Assembly: GCF_008365375.1 (NCBI RefSeq)
Contig: NZ_QOKW01000034.1
Location: 1-58,739 of the forward strand
DNA from: Roseomonas genomospecies 6
Lineage (GTDB): Bacteria; Pseudomonadota; Alphaproteobacteria; Azospirillales; Azospirillaceae
Length of the DNA stretch: 58,739 bases
Direction: 5' to 3'
Below the pieces are notes generated by a model, which did no database searches, was not told where the DNA came from, and worked only from the letters and a program-made list of their open reading frames with translations. The position numbers and the translations under genes are program-made. This document shows, piece by piece, positions 42,111 to 50,636 of this stretch; positions within the stretch are counted from its first letter, which is position 1, and each line of letters begins with the position of its first letter.

Positions 42111-43648
42111 CAACGCAGTGTGATGCGGCCGTCGATCCGGGGCGACACCGTTCCCCGGTCGGTCAGATGTTGGGCCATGATCTCCCACAGCAGCTTCCCG
42201 CTCGCCGCCGTGGAACCGCCGCCGTCGGACTTCAGCATGGCGTAGCCGTCGCCGCCCTGGGCCAGATAGTTCGGTAGGGCAACCGAATAGGAGGCCTCCG
42301 GGTCCAGCGGCTTGCCGCCGACCGTGACGGAGACGACGCGGCTTCCCGCCGGCTGCTTCAGGTCGTAGACCACGGCCATGTTGGACGGGTGGAGGAAGCT
42401 GCCCTTCTGGTTGTCCACCCCGGCGGCGCTGACCTCCAGCGCCTCGCGCAGGGCCTTGCCGGTCAGCGGGACGGCGATGATGGTGTCGCGGAAGGGCAGT
42501 TCGCGCTGGATGTCGCGGCGGGTCAGCACGGTCCCCGCCTCGTACTGGCGGTTGCCGCGGATGTTGCCGCCGTTGATGAAGGCCGCGTCGGTGTTGAAAT
42601 GGCCGCGCATGGCGTCCGCGATCAGCGAGGCGAAGGCGTTCTCGCCGCTGCGCACCGCGGCGCGTCGGGTGTCGAGCGCGGTCGCCGTCGTCCCGATGTC
42701 GATGTCCAGCAGTTCCGACAGCCGGGCCAGATAGACGCCGACCCGCTTTTCCATCGCCGGGTCCGGCGTCAGCCCGGCCAGCGGCACGATCTCCGCCCCG
42801 GCCAGCGCGGGCGGCGCCTTTCCGTCGCCGTCCAGCCGAAGGACGAAGGCCGAGCCCTTCACGTTCACATGGACGCCGAAGACCTTGCCCTTGTCGGCGC
42901 CCTTGTCCGTTTCCAGCACGTCCTTGCCGGTGGCGGAGAGCTGGAGAAGCGCGTCGATGGCGGGTTCTCCACGCAGCGCCTCCACGGCCTCCGGGGAATT
43001 GTCCAGGATGGCGACCACGAAATCCGCCCCGCGGGCGCGCAACGCGCGGGCCTCCGCGGCGATCATGGCAGGGGGCCGCACCTCGATGTCGGGAACGATG
43101 TACTGCACCGTCAATTCCGGCGAGATCGCCGACACCACGCCGATCCTGCCCACGGGGGTGTCGATCAGCGAGGCGGGCTCCAGCCCTTCCATCACCTTGC
43201 CGGTGTGGCGGTCGATGGTGTTGGCGCTGACGAAGGGGAAGCGCGCCTCGTAGCTGCGCAGCGTCAGCTCGTCCTTGCCGAAGCCGAGGTCGCGCTTGGT
43301 GACGGACATCATCTCGGGCTGAAGCTCGTTCAGCAGGTCGATCATGTGGGCGCCCTTGTCGAAGGTGGACAGGACGCCCGCGGTCAGGGACGCGCCGCCG
43401 TGCAGGAACAGCGTGTTGCCCTCCGCCCGCTTGGTGCGCAGCAGCGTGGCGAGGTTGGCGAGACCGCCCTCGCCTTCCACCGGCTCGATGTCGGCCATCG
43501 TCGAGGTGAAGACGATGGAAAGCTCCGCCGCCGACGCGGCCGGCGCGAACGCACCCAGCGCCGTGACGGCGCAGGCGGCCACACAGGTCGCCACAGCGGC
43601 ACGCCAGCCGGAAAAACGCCTCACGTCACCCTTGCCGCGCTTCGGCAT
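42110..43648 (-). CDS. periplasmic 5'-nucleotidase-family protein with degenerate metal site
   Basis: A 512-aa protein with a signal peptide ending near ASAAELS. It has the two-domain 5'-nucleotidase fold. The C-terminal substrate domain looks intact: FINGGNIRGNRQYEAGTVLTRRDIQRELPF and PNYLAQGGDGYAML. In the N-terminal metallophosphatase domain the usual metal ligands are not where expected: the N-D-x-H-G start is FTSTMADIEPVEGEGG, the G-D-x-x-x-G-S block is HGGASLTAGVLST, and the G-N-H-E-F-D block is VTKRDLGFGKDE. Catalysis is therefore doubtful. I start at 43648 (AGGAGG six bases upstream). Overlap with the hybrid kinase suggests a periplasmic receptor role. Confidence 0.8.
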   Translation of the reverse strand: MPKRGKGDVRRFSGWRAAVATCVAACAVTALGAFAPAASAAELSIVFTSTMADIEPVEGEGGLANLATLLRTKRAEGNTLFLHGGASLTAGVLSTFDKGAHMIDLLNELQPEMMSVTKRDLGFGKDELTLRSYEARFPFVSANTIDRHTGKVMEGLEPASLIDTPVGRIGVVSAISPELTVQYIVPDIEVRPPAMIAAEARALRARGADFVVAILDNSPEAVEALRGEPAIDALLQLSATGKDVLETDKGADKGKVFGVHVNVKGSAFVLRLDGDGKAPPALAGAEIVPLAGLTPDPAMEKRVGVYLARLSELLDIDIGTTATALDTRRAAVRSGENAFASLIADAMRGHFNTDAAFINGGNIRGNRQYEAGTVLTRRDIQRELPFRDTIIAVPLTGKALREALEVSAAGVDNQKGSFLHPSNMAVVYDLKQPAGSRVVSVTVGGKPLDPEASYSVALPNYLAQGGDGYAMLKSDGGGSTAASGKLLWEIMAQHLTDRGTVSPRIDGRITLR

Positions 43649-43779
43649 GGTCAGCCCTCCTGCCACCCTCGTTCGTTCCGAATGGTTCTTCCCGTATTCG
43701 GGCGGGTGAGTTCAAGGCATATCCATGCATGCGGGCGAACATTGCCGTGACAATGCGCCCGTCAACGGCCCCAATCTGG

Positions 43780-44109
43780 TCAGGCCGCCGCTTCGTCCTG
43801 CCAGCCGTAGGCCAGCGGGACCTCGCGGAAGGCGAAGCGGTCGAGGTGCCGCTCCAGCGCCCCCTTCAGGGCGGCGAGATGCTCGGCGGAGCTGGCGTCC
43901 AGGCGGCAGTCCAGCCCGTCCGCATGGGCCTGCAGCGTCAGCGTGGCGTCGCCCGGCCAATCGGCGCCGCGGGCGTCGCGCGGGAAGACGACGCGGCCGG
44001 TCTCCGGCGTGTGTTCGACGGCCAGATTGTGCGCCCAGTGCTTGCAAAGCTGCTGAAGGTAGCGGCTGCCGTTGACGGTCGGCACGCGGACGCGGCTCGC
44101 ATGTCTCAT
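43780..44109 (-). CDS. DUF2218 protein
   Basis: A 109-aa cytoplasmic protein. Family features are the N-terminal SRYLQQLCKHWAHN, GRVVFP, LTLQAHADGLDCRLDA and HLDRFAFREVPLAYGW near the C-terminus. DUF2218 genes are repeatedly found beside siderophore uptake and are thought to assist iron release or utilisation, though biochemical proof is lacking. AGGAAGGG precedes the ATG. It is divergent from the siderophore ABC operon and shares an iron-box palindrome with it. Confidence 0.9.
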   Translation of the reverse strand: MRHASRVRVPTVNGSRYLQQLCKHWAHNLAVEHTPETGRVVFPRDARGADWPGDATLTLQAHADGLDCRLDASSAEHLAALKGALERHLDRFAFREVPLAYGWQDEAAA

Positions 44110-44209
44110 GATGACCCTTCCTGTGTCTTGGGGATGCTGGTGCGCGAACGCCGCGGCCTCCCGCCGGGGATCATCGTCCTTCGGAGCCCCGCCCGGCAAG
44201 CATAATGCG

Positions 44210-44228
44210 AATGCGAACAATTCGCATT
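44210..44228. promoter_or_regulatory. iron-box-like palindrome shared by DUF2218 and the siderophore ABC operon
   Basis: A 19-bp perfect inverted repeat, AATGCGAA and TTCGCATT around CAA, sits between divergent iron genes. An additional AATGCGA half-site (44204-44210) overlaps its left side. It differs from the enteric Fur consensus but has the size and symmetry of high-GC Fur boxes. Control by Fur or a relative is inferred from the neighbours. Confidence 0.65.
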
Positions 44229-44308
44229 GACGATGGGGAAGGATCGGGACCACAGTGTGCCCGCCCTTCCGGCATGAGCCGCCCCGGCAAAGTTGAGGAG
44301 TTTCAAGG

Positions 44309-45238
44309 ATGAAGTTGACCCGACGCCACGCCCTCGCCATGACCGCGGCCGCCATCGGCCTCGCCGCCCTGGCGCCCGTCGCGGGCCATGCCCAGGACAT
44401 GACGGTGCGGCACGCGCAGGGCGAAACGCGGCTTCCGCCGAAGCTCGACCCCGTCCTGGTCTTCGACATGGCGGCGCTGGACACGCTGGACGCGCTGGGC
44501 GTGGCCGTCGCCGGGGTGCCCACCGGCCTGAAGCCCCCGCACCTCGCCAAGTATGACGGGCCGTCCTACGCGAAGATCGGCACCTTCTTCGAACCGGACT
44601 ACGAGGCGGTGAACGCCGCCGATCCCGGCCTCATCATCGCGGGTGGCCGGGCCGCCCCGAAATACGCCGAGTTGTCGCGCATCGCGCCGACGGTCGACAT
44701 GACGACCGACCAGGACGACTTCCTGGCAAGCTCCATCGCCAACGCGGAGACACTGGGGCGCATCTTCGGCAAGACCGCCCTGGTGAAACAGAAGGCGGAC
44801 CGGCTGCGCGCCTCCATCGCCGAGTTGAAGGCGGCGGCGGCCACCGCCGGAAAGGGCCTGCTGGTGCTGACCACCGGCGGAAAGATGAGCGCCTACGGGC
44901 CGGGGTCGCGCTTCGGCATCCTGCACACGGAGTTCGGCATCCAGCCCGCCGCCCCGGACCTGAAGGTCGCCAACCACGGGCAGGCCATCTCCTTCGAATT
45001 CATCCTGGAGACCAACCCGGACTGGCTGTTCGTGATCGACCGCGACGCGGCCATCGGGCAGGACGGCAAGCCGGCGCGGCAGTTCCTGGACAACGACATC
45101 GTGCGCCGCACCACCGCCTGGCGGAAGAATCAGGTCGTCTATCTGAACGGCGGCAACTGGTACATCGTCGGCGGCGGGCTGACCGCGCTCCAGCGGAATG
45201 TGGACGACCTCCTGGCGGCGCTGACCCGGAAGTCCTGA
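44309..45238 (+). CDS. siderophore ABC transporter substrate-binding protein (FatB/CeuE-like)
   Basis: A 309-aa periplasmic protein with a KLTRRHALAM Tat-like or Sec signal ending AGHAQD. The receptor fold of class III binding proteins shows in LDPVLVFDMAALDTLDALGVAVAGVP, YDGPSYAKIGTFFEPDYEAVNAADPGLIIAGGRAAP and NPDWLFVIDRDAAIG. The family takes up ferric catecholates such as enterobactin-type or petrobactin-type siderophores. GAGGAG and AAGG precede the ATG. It heads a four-gene operon. Confidence 0.93.
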   Translation: MKLTRRHALAMTAAAIGLAALAPVAGHAQDMTVRHAQGETRLPPKLDPVLVFDMAALDTLDALGVAVAGVPTGLKPPHLAKYDGPSYAKIGTFFEPDYEAVNAADPGLIIAGGRAAPKYAELSRIAPTVDMTTDQDDFLASSIANAETLGRIFGKTALVKQKADRLRASIAELKAAAATAGKGLLVLTTGGKMSAYGPGSRFGILHTEFGIQPAAPDLKVANHGQAISFEFILETNPDWLFVIDRDAAIGQDGKPARQFLDNDIVRRTTAWRKNQVVYLNGGNWYIVGGGLTALQRNVDDLLAALTRKS

Positions 45239-45241
45239 CCG

Positions 45242-46228
45242 GTGAAGCCCCTTCCACTCGCGACGCTCCCAATTGCCATGGCGGGCATCGGCCTGCTGGC
45301 CGTCTGGAGCCTGTTCGTCGGCGTCAGCGACGTGAGCCTCGGGACGCTGTTCGGCGGCGGTGCCCCGGACCAAGCCACGCAGGCCGCGCAGGTCCTGCTG
45401 GTCAGCCGCCTTCCCCGGACGCTGGCGCTGATCCTGGCCGGCGCCGCCCTGGCGGTGTCCGGCCTGCTCCTCCAGATGCTCGTCCGCAACCGGTTCGTGG
45501 AGCCCTCCACCGCCGGGACCGCGGAGTCGGCGATCTTCGGGATGATGATGGTCTCGCTGCTCGCGCCGGAGATGCCGGTGTTCGGGCGGACGGCGGTCGC
45601 GAGCCTGTGCGCGCTGGCCGGGACGGGGCTGTTCCTGGCGATCCTGCGGCAGGTGCCGCTGCGCTCGCCGCTGGTCGTGCCGCTGGTCGGCCTCATGCTG
45701 GGCGGGGTCATCACGGCGATGACCGACTTCGTGGCCTACCGCCAGGACCTGATCCAGTCCGTGCGCGGGTGGGAGATGGGGGACTTCTCCGCCATCCTGC
45801 TGGGCCGCTACGAGCTTCTGTGGCTCAGCGCCGCCCTGACCGGCGTCGCCTATCTGGCGGCGGACCGCTTCACCGTCGCCGGGATGGGGCGGGACGTCGC
45901 CACCAATCTGGGCATCGACCACCGCAAGGTGATGGCGCTGGGCCTCGTCATCGTGGCGATGACCACCGCGGTGGTGATCGCCACCTGCGGCATGATCCCC
46001 TTTCTGGGACTGATCGTTCCCAACGTCGTCAGCCTCGTCCGCGGCGACAACATGCGTGGGTCCCTGCCCTGGGTCGCGCTGATGGGGGCCGGGCTGGTGC
46101 TGGCCTGCGACATCGCCGGGCGGCTGGTGATCCATCCCTACGAAATTCCCATCGGGACCATGATGGGGGTCATCGGCAGCGCCCTGTTCCTCTATCTGCT
46201 GCTGCGGAGGAACGGCCATGCCGGCTGA
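45242..46228 (+). CDS. siderophore ABC transporter permease (FatD-like)
   Basis: A 328-aa permease of the FecCD type with about nine helices: LPRTLALILAGAALAVSGLLLQMLVRNRFVEPSTAGTAESAIFGMM, the coupling-loop region VATNLGIDHRKVMALGLVIVAM, and IPFLGLIVPNVVSLVRGDNMRGSLPWVALMGAGLVLACDIAGR. The GTG start is four bases after the preceding stop; an ATG further in could also serve. It pairs with the next gene to form the inner-membrane channel. Confidence 0.93.
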   Translation: MKPLPLATLPIAMAGIGLLAVWSLFVGVSDVSLGTLFGGGAPDQATQAAQVLLVSRLPRTLALILAGAALAVSGLLLQMLVRNRFVEPSTAGTAESAIFGMMMVSLLAPEMPVFGRTAVASLCALAGTGLFLAILRQVPLRSPLVVPLVGLMLGGVITAMTDFVAYRQDLIQSVRGWEMGDFSAILLGRYELLWLSAALTGVAYLAADRFTVAGMGRDVATNLGIDHRKVMALGLVIVAMTTAVVIATCGMIPFLGLIVPNVVSLVRGDNMRGSLPWVALMGAGLVLACDIAGRLVIHPYEIPIGTMMGVIGSALFLYLLLRRNGHAG

Positions 46229-47201
46229 CCGCCGCCTCCTGTCGCCGATGGCGGTCCTGGGCGGGCTGTCGGCTCTCACGCTCCTGTCGGTCGCGCTGTA
46301 CATGACGCTGGGCGCGCGGGGCCGCTGGGACTTCATCCTAGCCTTCCGCGGCACCAAGATCGCCGCGATGGTGCTGGTCGGCTACGCCGTCGCCGTCTCC
46401 GCCGTGCTGTTCCAGACCATCACGAACAACCGCATCCTCACCCCGTCGGTGATGGGGTTCGACTATCTCTACCGGCTGATCCAGACGGCGCTGGTCTTCC
46501 AGTTCGGCAGCGGTCTGGTGGCGGCGCTCGACCCGCGCCTGCGCTTCGGCGTGGAGGTGGCGTCGATGGTCGTCTTCTCCGGCCTGCTCTACTGGTGGCT
46601 GTTCAACGGGGCGGGGCGGGGCGACAACCGGCGCAGCCTGCACCTGCTGCTTCTGGTCGGCATCGTGTTCGGCGTGCTGTTCCGCAGCGTGACCAACTTC
46701 CTTCAGCGCATCATCGACCCCAACGCCTTCCTGACCGTGCAGGACCGCCTGTTCGCCAACTTCAACCGGGTGGACGTCGAGCTGCTGACGGTGTCGGCGC
46801 TGATCGTGCTGGCAGTGTCGCTGGCCGGCTGGCGGTGGCGGCGCACCTTCGACGTGCTGGCGCTGGGGCGCGACGCCGCGATCAACCTCGGCGTGGAGCA
46901 CCGGCGCGCGGTCATGGGCGTGCTGGTGATGGTGTCCATCCTGGTGTCGGTGTCCACGGCGCTGGTCGGGCCGGTGACCTTCTTCGGTCTGCTGGTCGCC
47001 AACCTCGCCTATCTTGTGATCCGCTCGCACCGGCACGCGCTGATCCTGCCCGCCGCGGTGCTGATCGCCGTCCTGACCCTGGTCGCCGGCCAGCTCGTGC
47101 TGGAGCGGGTGTTCGGCTACAACGCCGCGCTCAGCATCGTCATCGAGTTCGTGGGCGGTCTCGCCTTCCTGTTCATCCTGGTGCGGGGTTCGTCCCGATG
47201 A
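46218..47201 (+). CDS. siderophore ABC transporter permease (FatC-like)
   Basis: A 327-aa FecCD-type permease with about nine helices. Landmarks are GYAVAVSAVLFQTITNNRILTPSVMGFDYLYRLIQT, ALGRDAAINLGVEHRRAVMGVLVMVSILVSVSTALVGPVTFFGLLVANLAYLVI and VFGYNAALSIVIEFVGGLAFLFILVR. It overlaps the preceding gene by 11 bases and has a good GGAGGA site. The distinct two-permease set with FatB and an ATPase matches the ferric-catecholate FatBCDE/CeuBCDE arrangement. Confidence 0.93.
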   Translation: MPADRRLLSPMAVLGGLSALTLLSVALYMTLGARGRWDFILAFRGTKIAAMVLVGYAVAVSAVLFQTITNNRILTPSVMGFDYLYRLIQTALVFQFGSGLVAALDPRLRFGVEVASMVVFSGLLYWWLFNGAGRGDNRRSLHLLLLVGIVFGVLFRSVTNFLQRIIDPNAFLTVQDRLFANFNRVDVELLTVSALIVLAVSLAGWRWRRTFDVLALGRDAAINLGVEHRRAVMGVLVMVSILVSVSTALVGPVTFFGLLVANLAYLVIRSHRHALILPAAVLIAVLTLVAGQLVLERVFGYNAALSIVIEFVGGLAFLFILVRGSSR

Positions 47202-47956
47202 TCGACGTCAAGAACATCAAGAAGAGCTACAACGGCACCGTCGTGGTGGGCGGGGTGACCCTGTCCCTTCCGGCGGGCGGGGTGATCTCGCTGATCGGGC
47301 CGAACGGGGCGGGAAAATCGACGCTGCTGTCGATCATCAGCCGCCTGCTGCCGATGACCGCCGGCACGGTGGCGATCGACGGTCTGGACGTCACCACGAC
47401 CCCCGGCGAGGTGCTGGCCCGCCGCCTGTCCATCCTGCGGCAGGACAACCAGATCATGTCGCGCCTGACGGTGGAGGATCTCGTCGCCTTCGGGCGCTAC
47501 CCGCACAGCAAGGGCCGCCTGACCGAGGCCGACCGGGAACACATCGCCAAGGCGCTGCGCTATCTGGACCTGGAGCCGCTCGCGGGCCGCTTCCTGGACG
47601 AGCTGTCGGGCGGCCAGCGCCAGCGCGCCTTCATCGCCATGGTGCTGTGCCAGGACACCGAATACATCCTGCTGGACGAGCCGCTGAACAACCTGGACGT
47701 CAAGCACGCCGTGGCGATGATGAAGCTGTTCCGCCGCACCGCGGACGAATTCGGCAAGACCATCGTTCTGGTCCTGCACGACATCAACTTCGCCTCCTGC
47801 TACTCCGACCGGATCGTGGCGATGCGCGACGGCCGCGTCGTGCACCAGGGACCGCCGGAGGTCATCATCACCCCGGAGGTGATCCGCGACGTCTACGGCG
47901 TCGAAGCCCAGGTGATGGAGAACGGCGGCCAGCGCATCGCGCTGTACTACCAGTAA
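47198..47956 (+). CDS. siderophore ABC transporter ATP-binding protein (FatE/CeuD-like)
   Basis: A 252-aa ATPase. Walker A is GPNGAGKST, the Q-loop LRQDNQ, the ABC signature LSGGQRQRAFIAMVL, Walker B YILLDEPLNNLDVKHA and the H-loop LVLHDINFASCYSDR. It starts inside the stop of the permease gene (ATGA). It drives import of the iron-siderophore complex. It converges with the lactate-oxidase-like gene eight bases downstream. Confidence 0.95.
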   Translation: MIDVKNIKKSYNGTVVVGGVTLSLPAGGVISLIGPNGAGKSTLLSIISRLLPMTAGTVAIDGLDVTTTPGEVLARRLSILRQDNQIMSRLTVEDLVAFGRYPHSKGRLTEADREHIAKALRYLDLEPLAGRFLDELSGGQRQRAFIAMVLCQDTEYILLDEPLNNLDVKHAVAMMKLFRRTADEFGKTIVLVLHDINFASCYSDRIVAMRDGRVVHQGPPEVIITPEVIRDVYGVEAQVMENGGQRIALYYQ

Positions 47957-47964
47957 GAGTCCCT

Positions 47965-49053
47965 TCAGAAGCGCGGCGGGTCGAAGATCACCGAACGGTC
48001 GATGTCGGCCAGCCGCGCCCGTCCGCTCAGCGCCATGGCGACCTCCAGCTCGGTTTGCAGGATGGTCAGCATGTGGGCCACGCCCGCCATGCCGCCGACC
48101 GCCAGGGCGTGCAGCACCGGCTGCCCCACCAGCACCGCGTCGGCGCCCAGCGCCAGCGCCTTCAGGATGTCGGTGCCGCGCCGGATGCCGCCATCGGCCA
48201 GAATGGGCAGGCGGCCCGCCGCGCGGGCGGCGACCAGCGGCAGCACCTCCGCCACCGCGGGCAGCGTGTCCAGCGTCCGCCCGCCATGGTTCGACACGAC
48301 GATCCCCGCCGCCCCCGCCTCGATGGCGGGGTCCACGTCCTCGGGGTTCATGATGCCCTTCAGCAGCACCGGCAGGCGCGTCTGCGACGTGAGCCAGCGC
48401 ACCGTGTCCCAGGTGGCGGCGGCGTGCAGCATCCCCTGGAAGACCGGGCTGCCGGGCCGGGCCGGGGTGAAGCTGTCCGGCGCCAGACCGGCCAGATTGA
48501 CCGGCGCTATGCCTTCGGGAAGTCGGAAGCCGGCGCGCTGCTCCATGTTGCGCAGACCGTTGACCGGAGCGTCCACCGTCAGGACCAGCGCGCGGTAGCC
48601 CGCTGCCTCCGCCCTCCGAACGAGGGTCAACGTGTCCTCCGGACGCGGCTGGGTGTAGAGCTGGAACCACAGCGGCCCGCCCGCCGCCGCCGCGACCTCC
48701 TCCAGCGTCACGCTGGACTGGGTGCTGACGGTCATCCAGGTGCCGGTCAGCCCCGCCGCCTGCGCGGTCGCCCGTTCCCCGTCGCGGTGGACCAGCCGGT
48801 GGAAGGCCATGGGCGCGATCAGGATGGGATAGGGCATCGCCTGCCCGAACAGCGCCGTCGCCGCGCTGGCCTGCGACAGGTCGCGCAGAGCGCGCGGCAT
48901 CAGGCGCATCCGGTCGTAGGCGTCGCGGTTGGCCTGCCGGGTGATGCCGTCCGCCCCGGTCCCCGCGATGTAGGCGCGGGTCGCCGCATCGACGCGGGCC
49001 GTGAAATGGCGCTCGTAGTCGTAGAGCGAGACGGTGTCGGCAGGAACGCTCAT
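47965..49053 (-). CDS. FMN-dependent alpha-hydroxy-acid oxidase/dehydrogenase
   Basis: A 362-aa TIM-barrel flavoprotein. MPYPILIAPMAFHRLVHRDGERATAQAAG and WMTVSTQSSVTLEEVAAAAGGPLWFQLYTQPRPEDTL bind FMN, the lysine is in PVLLKGIMNPEDV, the catalytic His and Arg in VSNHGGRTLD, and the phosphate-binding loop in ILADGGIRRGTDILKALALGADAVLVGQP. It oxidises an L-2-hydroxy acid such as lactate or mandelate; substrate uncertain. I choose ATG 49053 with GAGGA upstream over the TTG at 49068. It has no clear link to the iron genes around it. Confidence 0.9.
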   Translation of the reverse strand: MSVPADTVSLYDYERHFTARVDAATRAYIAGTGADGITRQANRDAYDRMRLMPRALRDLSQASAATALFGQAMPYPILIAPMAFHRLVHRDGERATAQAAGLTGTWMTVSTQSSVTLEEVAAAAGGPLWFQLYTQPRPEDTLTLVRRAEAAGYRALVLTVDAPVNGLRNMEQRAGFRLPEGIAPVNLAGLAPDSFTPARPGSPVFQGMLHAAATWDTVRWLTSQTRLPVLLKGIMNPEDVDPAIEAGAAGIVVSNHGGRTLDTLPAVAEVLPLVAARAAGRLPILADGGIRRGTDILKALALGADAVLVGQPVLHALAVGGMAGVAHMLTILQTELEVAMALSGRARLADIDRSVIFDPPRF

Positions 49054-49076
49054 CGCGGATGTCCTCAAGGATTGTC

Positions 49077-49193
49077 CCCTCTCCCCTCCGGGGAGAGGGT
49101 TAGGGTGAGGGGGTTGCGCGTGTTGGAAAGTCCGTCAAAAGCGCAACCCCCTCACCGGCCCTGCGGGCCACCCTCTCCCCGGGGGGGAGAGGG
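49077..49193. repeat. compound palindromic repeat (REP/MITE-like), copy 1
   Basis: The element has nested inverted repeats: CCCTCTCCCC/GGGGAGAGGG at its left end, GTGAGGGGGTTGCG paired with CGCAACCCCCTCAC in the middle, and CCCTCTCCCC...GGGGGAGAGGG at the right. A related element is at 54965-55086. It fills the gap between two genes, on the model of dispersed REP-like elements. No transposase is near. Confidence 0.8.
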
Positions 49194-49196
49194 TTA

Positions 49197-49868
49197 TTAA
49201 GAATCGCCCCCCGCCAACACCGCCGCCCGCCGCGCCAGGGCGCGCAGGCGCGGGTCGGGCTGGTCGGCCAGGGCGGCGGCCATGGCGCGGTAGAAATCTG
49301 GGAAGCCGGTCTCCAGCGCCCGCGCGAACCACGCCAACGCTTCCTCCGTCCGCCCGTCCTGGAGCAGCAGCCGGGCGTGGTTGAAGCGGCCCCAACAGTC
49401 CCCGCCCTCCGCCGCGGCCTGGAAGAGCCGCCGAGCGCCCGCCCCGTCCTCCACCACCGCGCGCCCGGACTCGTGGAACAGGCCCAGCATGTTCAGCGCC
49501 TTCGCGTTGCCCTTGCGTGCCGAGGCGGCGTAGAGACGGTAGGCTTCGGCGTCGTCCGCCGGAACGCCCGCGCCGCGGCCATGCAGGTCGGCCAGATTGA
49601 ACAGCGCCCATGCATCGCCAAGCTCGGCGGCCCGGCGGTAGAAGGCGGCGGCCTGGACGGGATCGGCGGGAACGCCCCAGCCGTGCTCGTGGCAGCGGCC
49701 CAGCATGTTGACCGCGCGGGCGTCGCCGCTGCGGGCGGCGATGCGGAACCACTCCACCGCCCGCGCCCGCTCGGCCCCGCCCCGGTCGAGGCATTGCTGC
49801 CCCAGGGCGAGTTGCACGTCGATGATGTCCGGCCCCTCCGCGGGAAGGGCCGCAGCAACACCGCTCAT
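49197..49868 (-). CDS. Sel1-like repeat protein
   Basis: A 223-aa protein built of Sel1/TPR-type repeats: RAVEWFRIAARSGDARAVNMLGRCHEHGWGVPADPVQAAAFYRRAAELGDAWALFNLADLHGRGAGVPADDAEAYRLYAASARKGNAKALNMLGLFHESG..., about five copies of the ~36-residue unit. Such proteins scaffold interactions. The ATG at 49868 overlaps the PiuC stop (TGATG). Sel1 proteins commonly accompany PiuC and the TonB receptor in proteobacteria, so a role in iron uptake is likely though undefined. No signal peptide is present. Confidence 0.88.
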   Translation of the reverse strand: MSGVAAALPAEGPDIIDVQLALGQQCLDRGGAERARAVEWFRIAARSGDARAVNMLGRCHEHGWGVPADPVQAAAFYRRAAELGDAWALFNLADLHGRGAGVPADDAEAYRLYAASARKGNAKALNMLGLFHESGRAVVEDGAGARRLFQAAAEGGDCWGRFNHARLLLQDGRTEEALAWFARALETGFPDFYRAMAAALADQPDPRLRALARRAAVLAGGDS

Positions 49869-50554
49869 CACACCTCCGCCCAGCGCCGCAGCAGGTTGTG
49901 ATAGTGGTTGACCAGGGACAGCACGGAGGGGTGCTGGTCGCCCAGTTCCTGGCGCAGGTCGATGATCGCCACGTCCAGGTCGTAGAGCATCGCCCGCAGC
50001 CCGTCGTCCTTGACCAGCGACTGCGTGAAGAAGAAGGAGGCCCAGCGCGAGCCGCGCGTGACCGGGGTCACCCGGTGCAGGCTGCTGGACGGATAGACCA
50101 CCGCGTGCCCCGCCGGCAGCTTCACGCCCTTGGTGCCGTAGGTGTCCTCGACGACCAGATCGCCGCCGTCATACTCGCCGGGATCGCTGAGGAAGATCGT
50201 GGTGGAGACGTCGGCCCGCATGCGCATGCCGCCGGTGCCCGGAACGACCCGGATGGCGTTGTCCACATGGTTGCCGTAGGTCATGCCCAGGTCGTAGCGG
50301 TTGAACATGGGCGGCAGGACGCGCAGCGGCAGGGCCGCGGAATTGAAGGCCGGGTTGCGCCCCAGCGCCTTCAGGATGACCACGCCCAACTCGCGGGCGG
50401 TGTCGCTCTCCTCCGGAATCTGCAGGTTGTTCTTGGCCAGCACCGCCTGGGAGCCCGCGGTGACGCGGCCATCCACCCAGGGCGACGCCTCCAGAACCGC
50501 GCGGCAGTGGGCGACTTCGTCGGCGGTCAGAACATCGGGGATTTGCAGAAGCAC
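49868..50554 (-). CDS. piuC: Fe(II)/2-oxoglutarate PKHD-type hydroxylase (PiuC/YbiX)
   Basis: A 228-aa dioxygenase. The iron ligands are H96 and D98 (MTYGNHVDNAI) and H160 (SSSLHRVTPV); R170 (TRGSRWAS) binds 2-oxoglutarate. The N-terminal FNRYDLG and C-terminal QHPSVLSLVNHYHNLLRRWAEV are typical. PiuC sits beside TonB siderophore receptors in Pseudomonas and E. coli (fiu-ybiX) and is iron-repressed; its substrate is unknown. Here it lies downstream of a Fiu-like receptor and upstream of a Sel1 protein. Confidence 0.93.
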   Translation of the reverse strand: MLLQIPDVLTADEVAHCRAVLEASPWVDGRVTAGSQAVLAKNNLQIPEESDTARELGVVILKALGRNPAFNSAALPLRVLPPMFNRYDLGMTYGNHVDNAIRVVPGTGGMRMRADVSTTIFLSDPGEYDGGDLVVEDTYGTKGVKLPAGHAVVYPSSSLHRVTPVTRGSRWASFFFTQSLVKDDGLRAMLYDLDVAIIDLRQELGDQHPSVLSLVNHYHNLLRRWAEV

Positions 50555-50636
50555 GGGGAGAATTCCTTTTGCGAAAGAAGAAGGCCGGACCGGCCCCCGG
50601 AGGATGGTCCGGGAACGCGGTCCGGCCTGGCCGGGA

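Noticed and set aside
42110..43648. Calling the nucleotidase-like gene ushA
   Set aside because: The metal-binding blocks needed for UshA activity are not recognisable, so an enzyme name would mislead.
49077..49193. Insertion sequence or prophage end
   Set aside because: No transposase, target-site duplication or att-like repeat is visible; it looks like an intergenic palindromic element.
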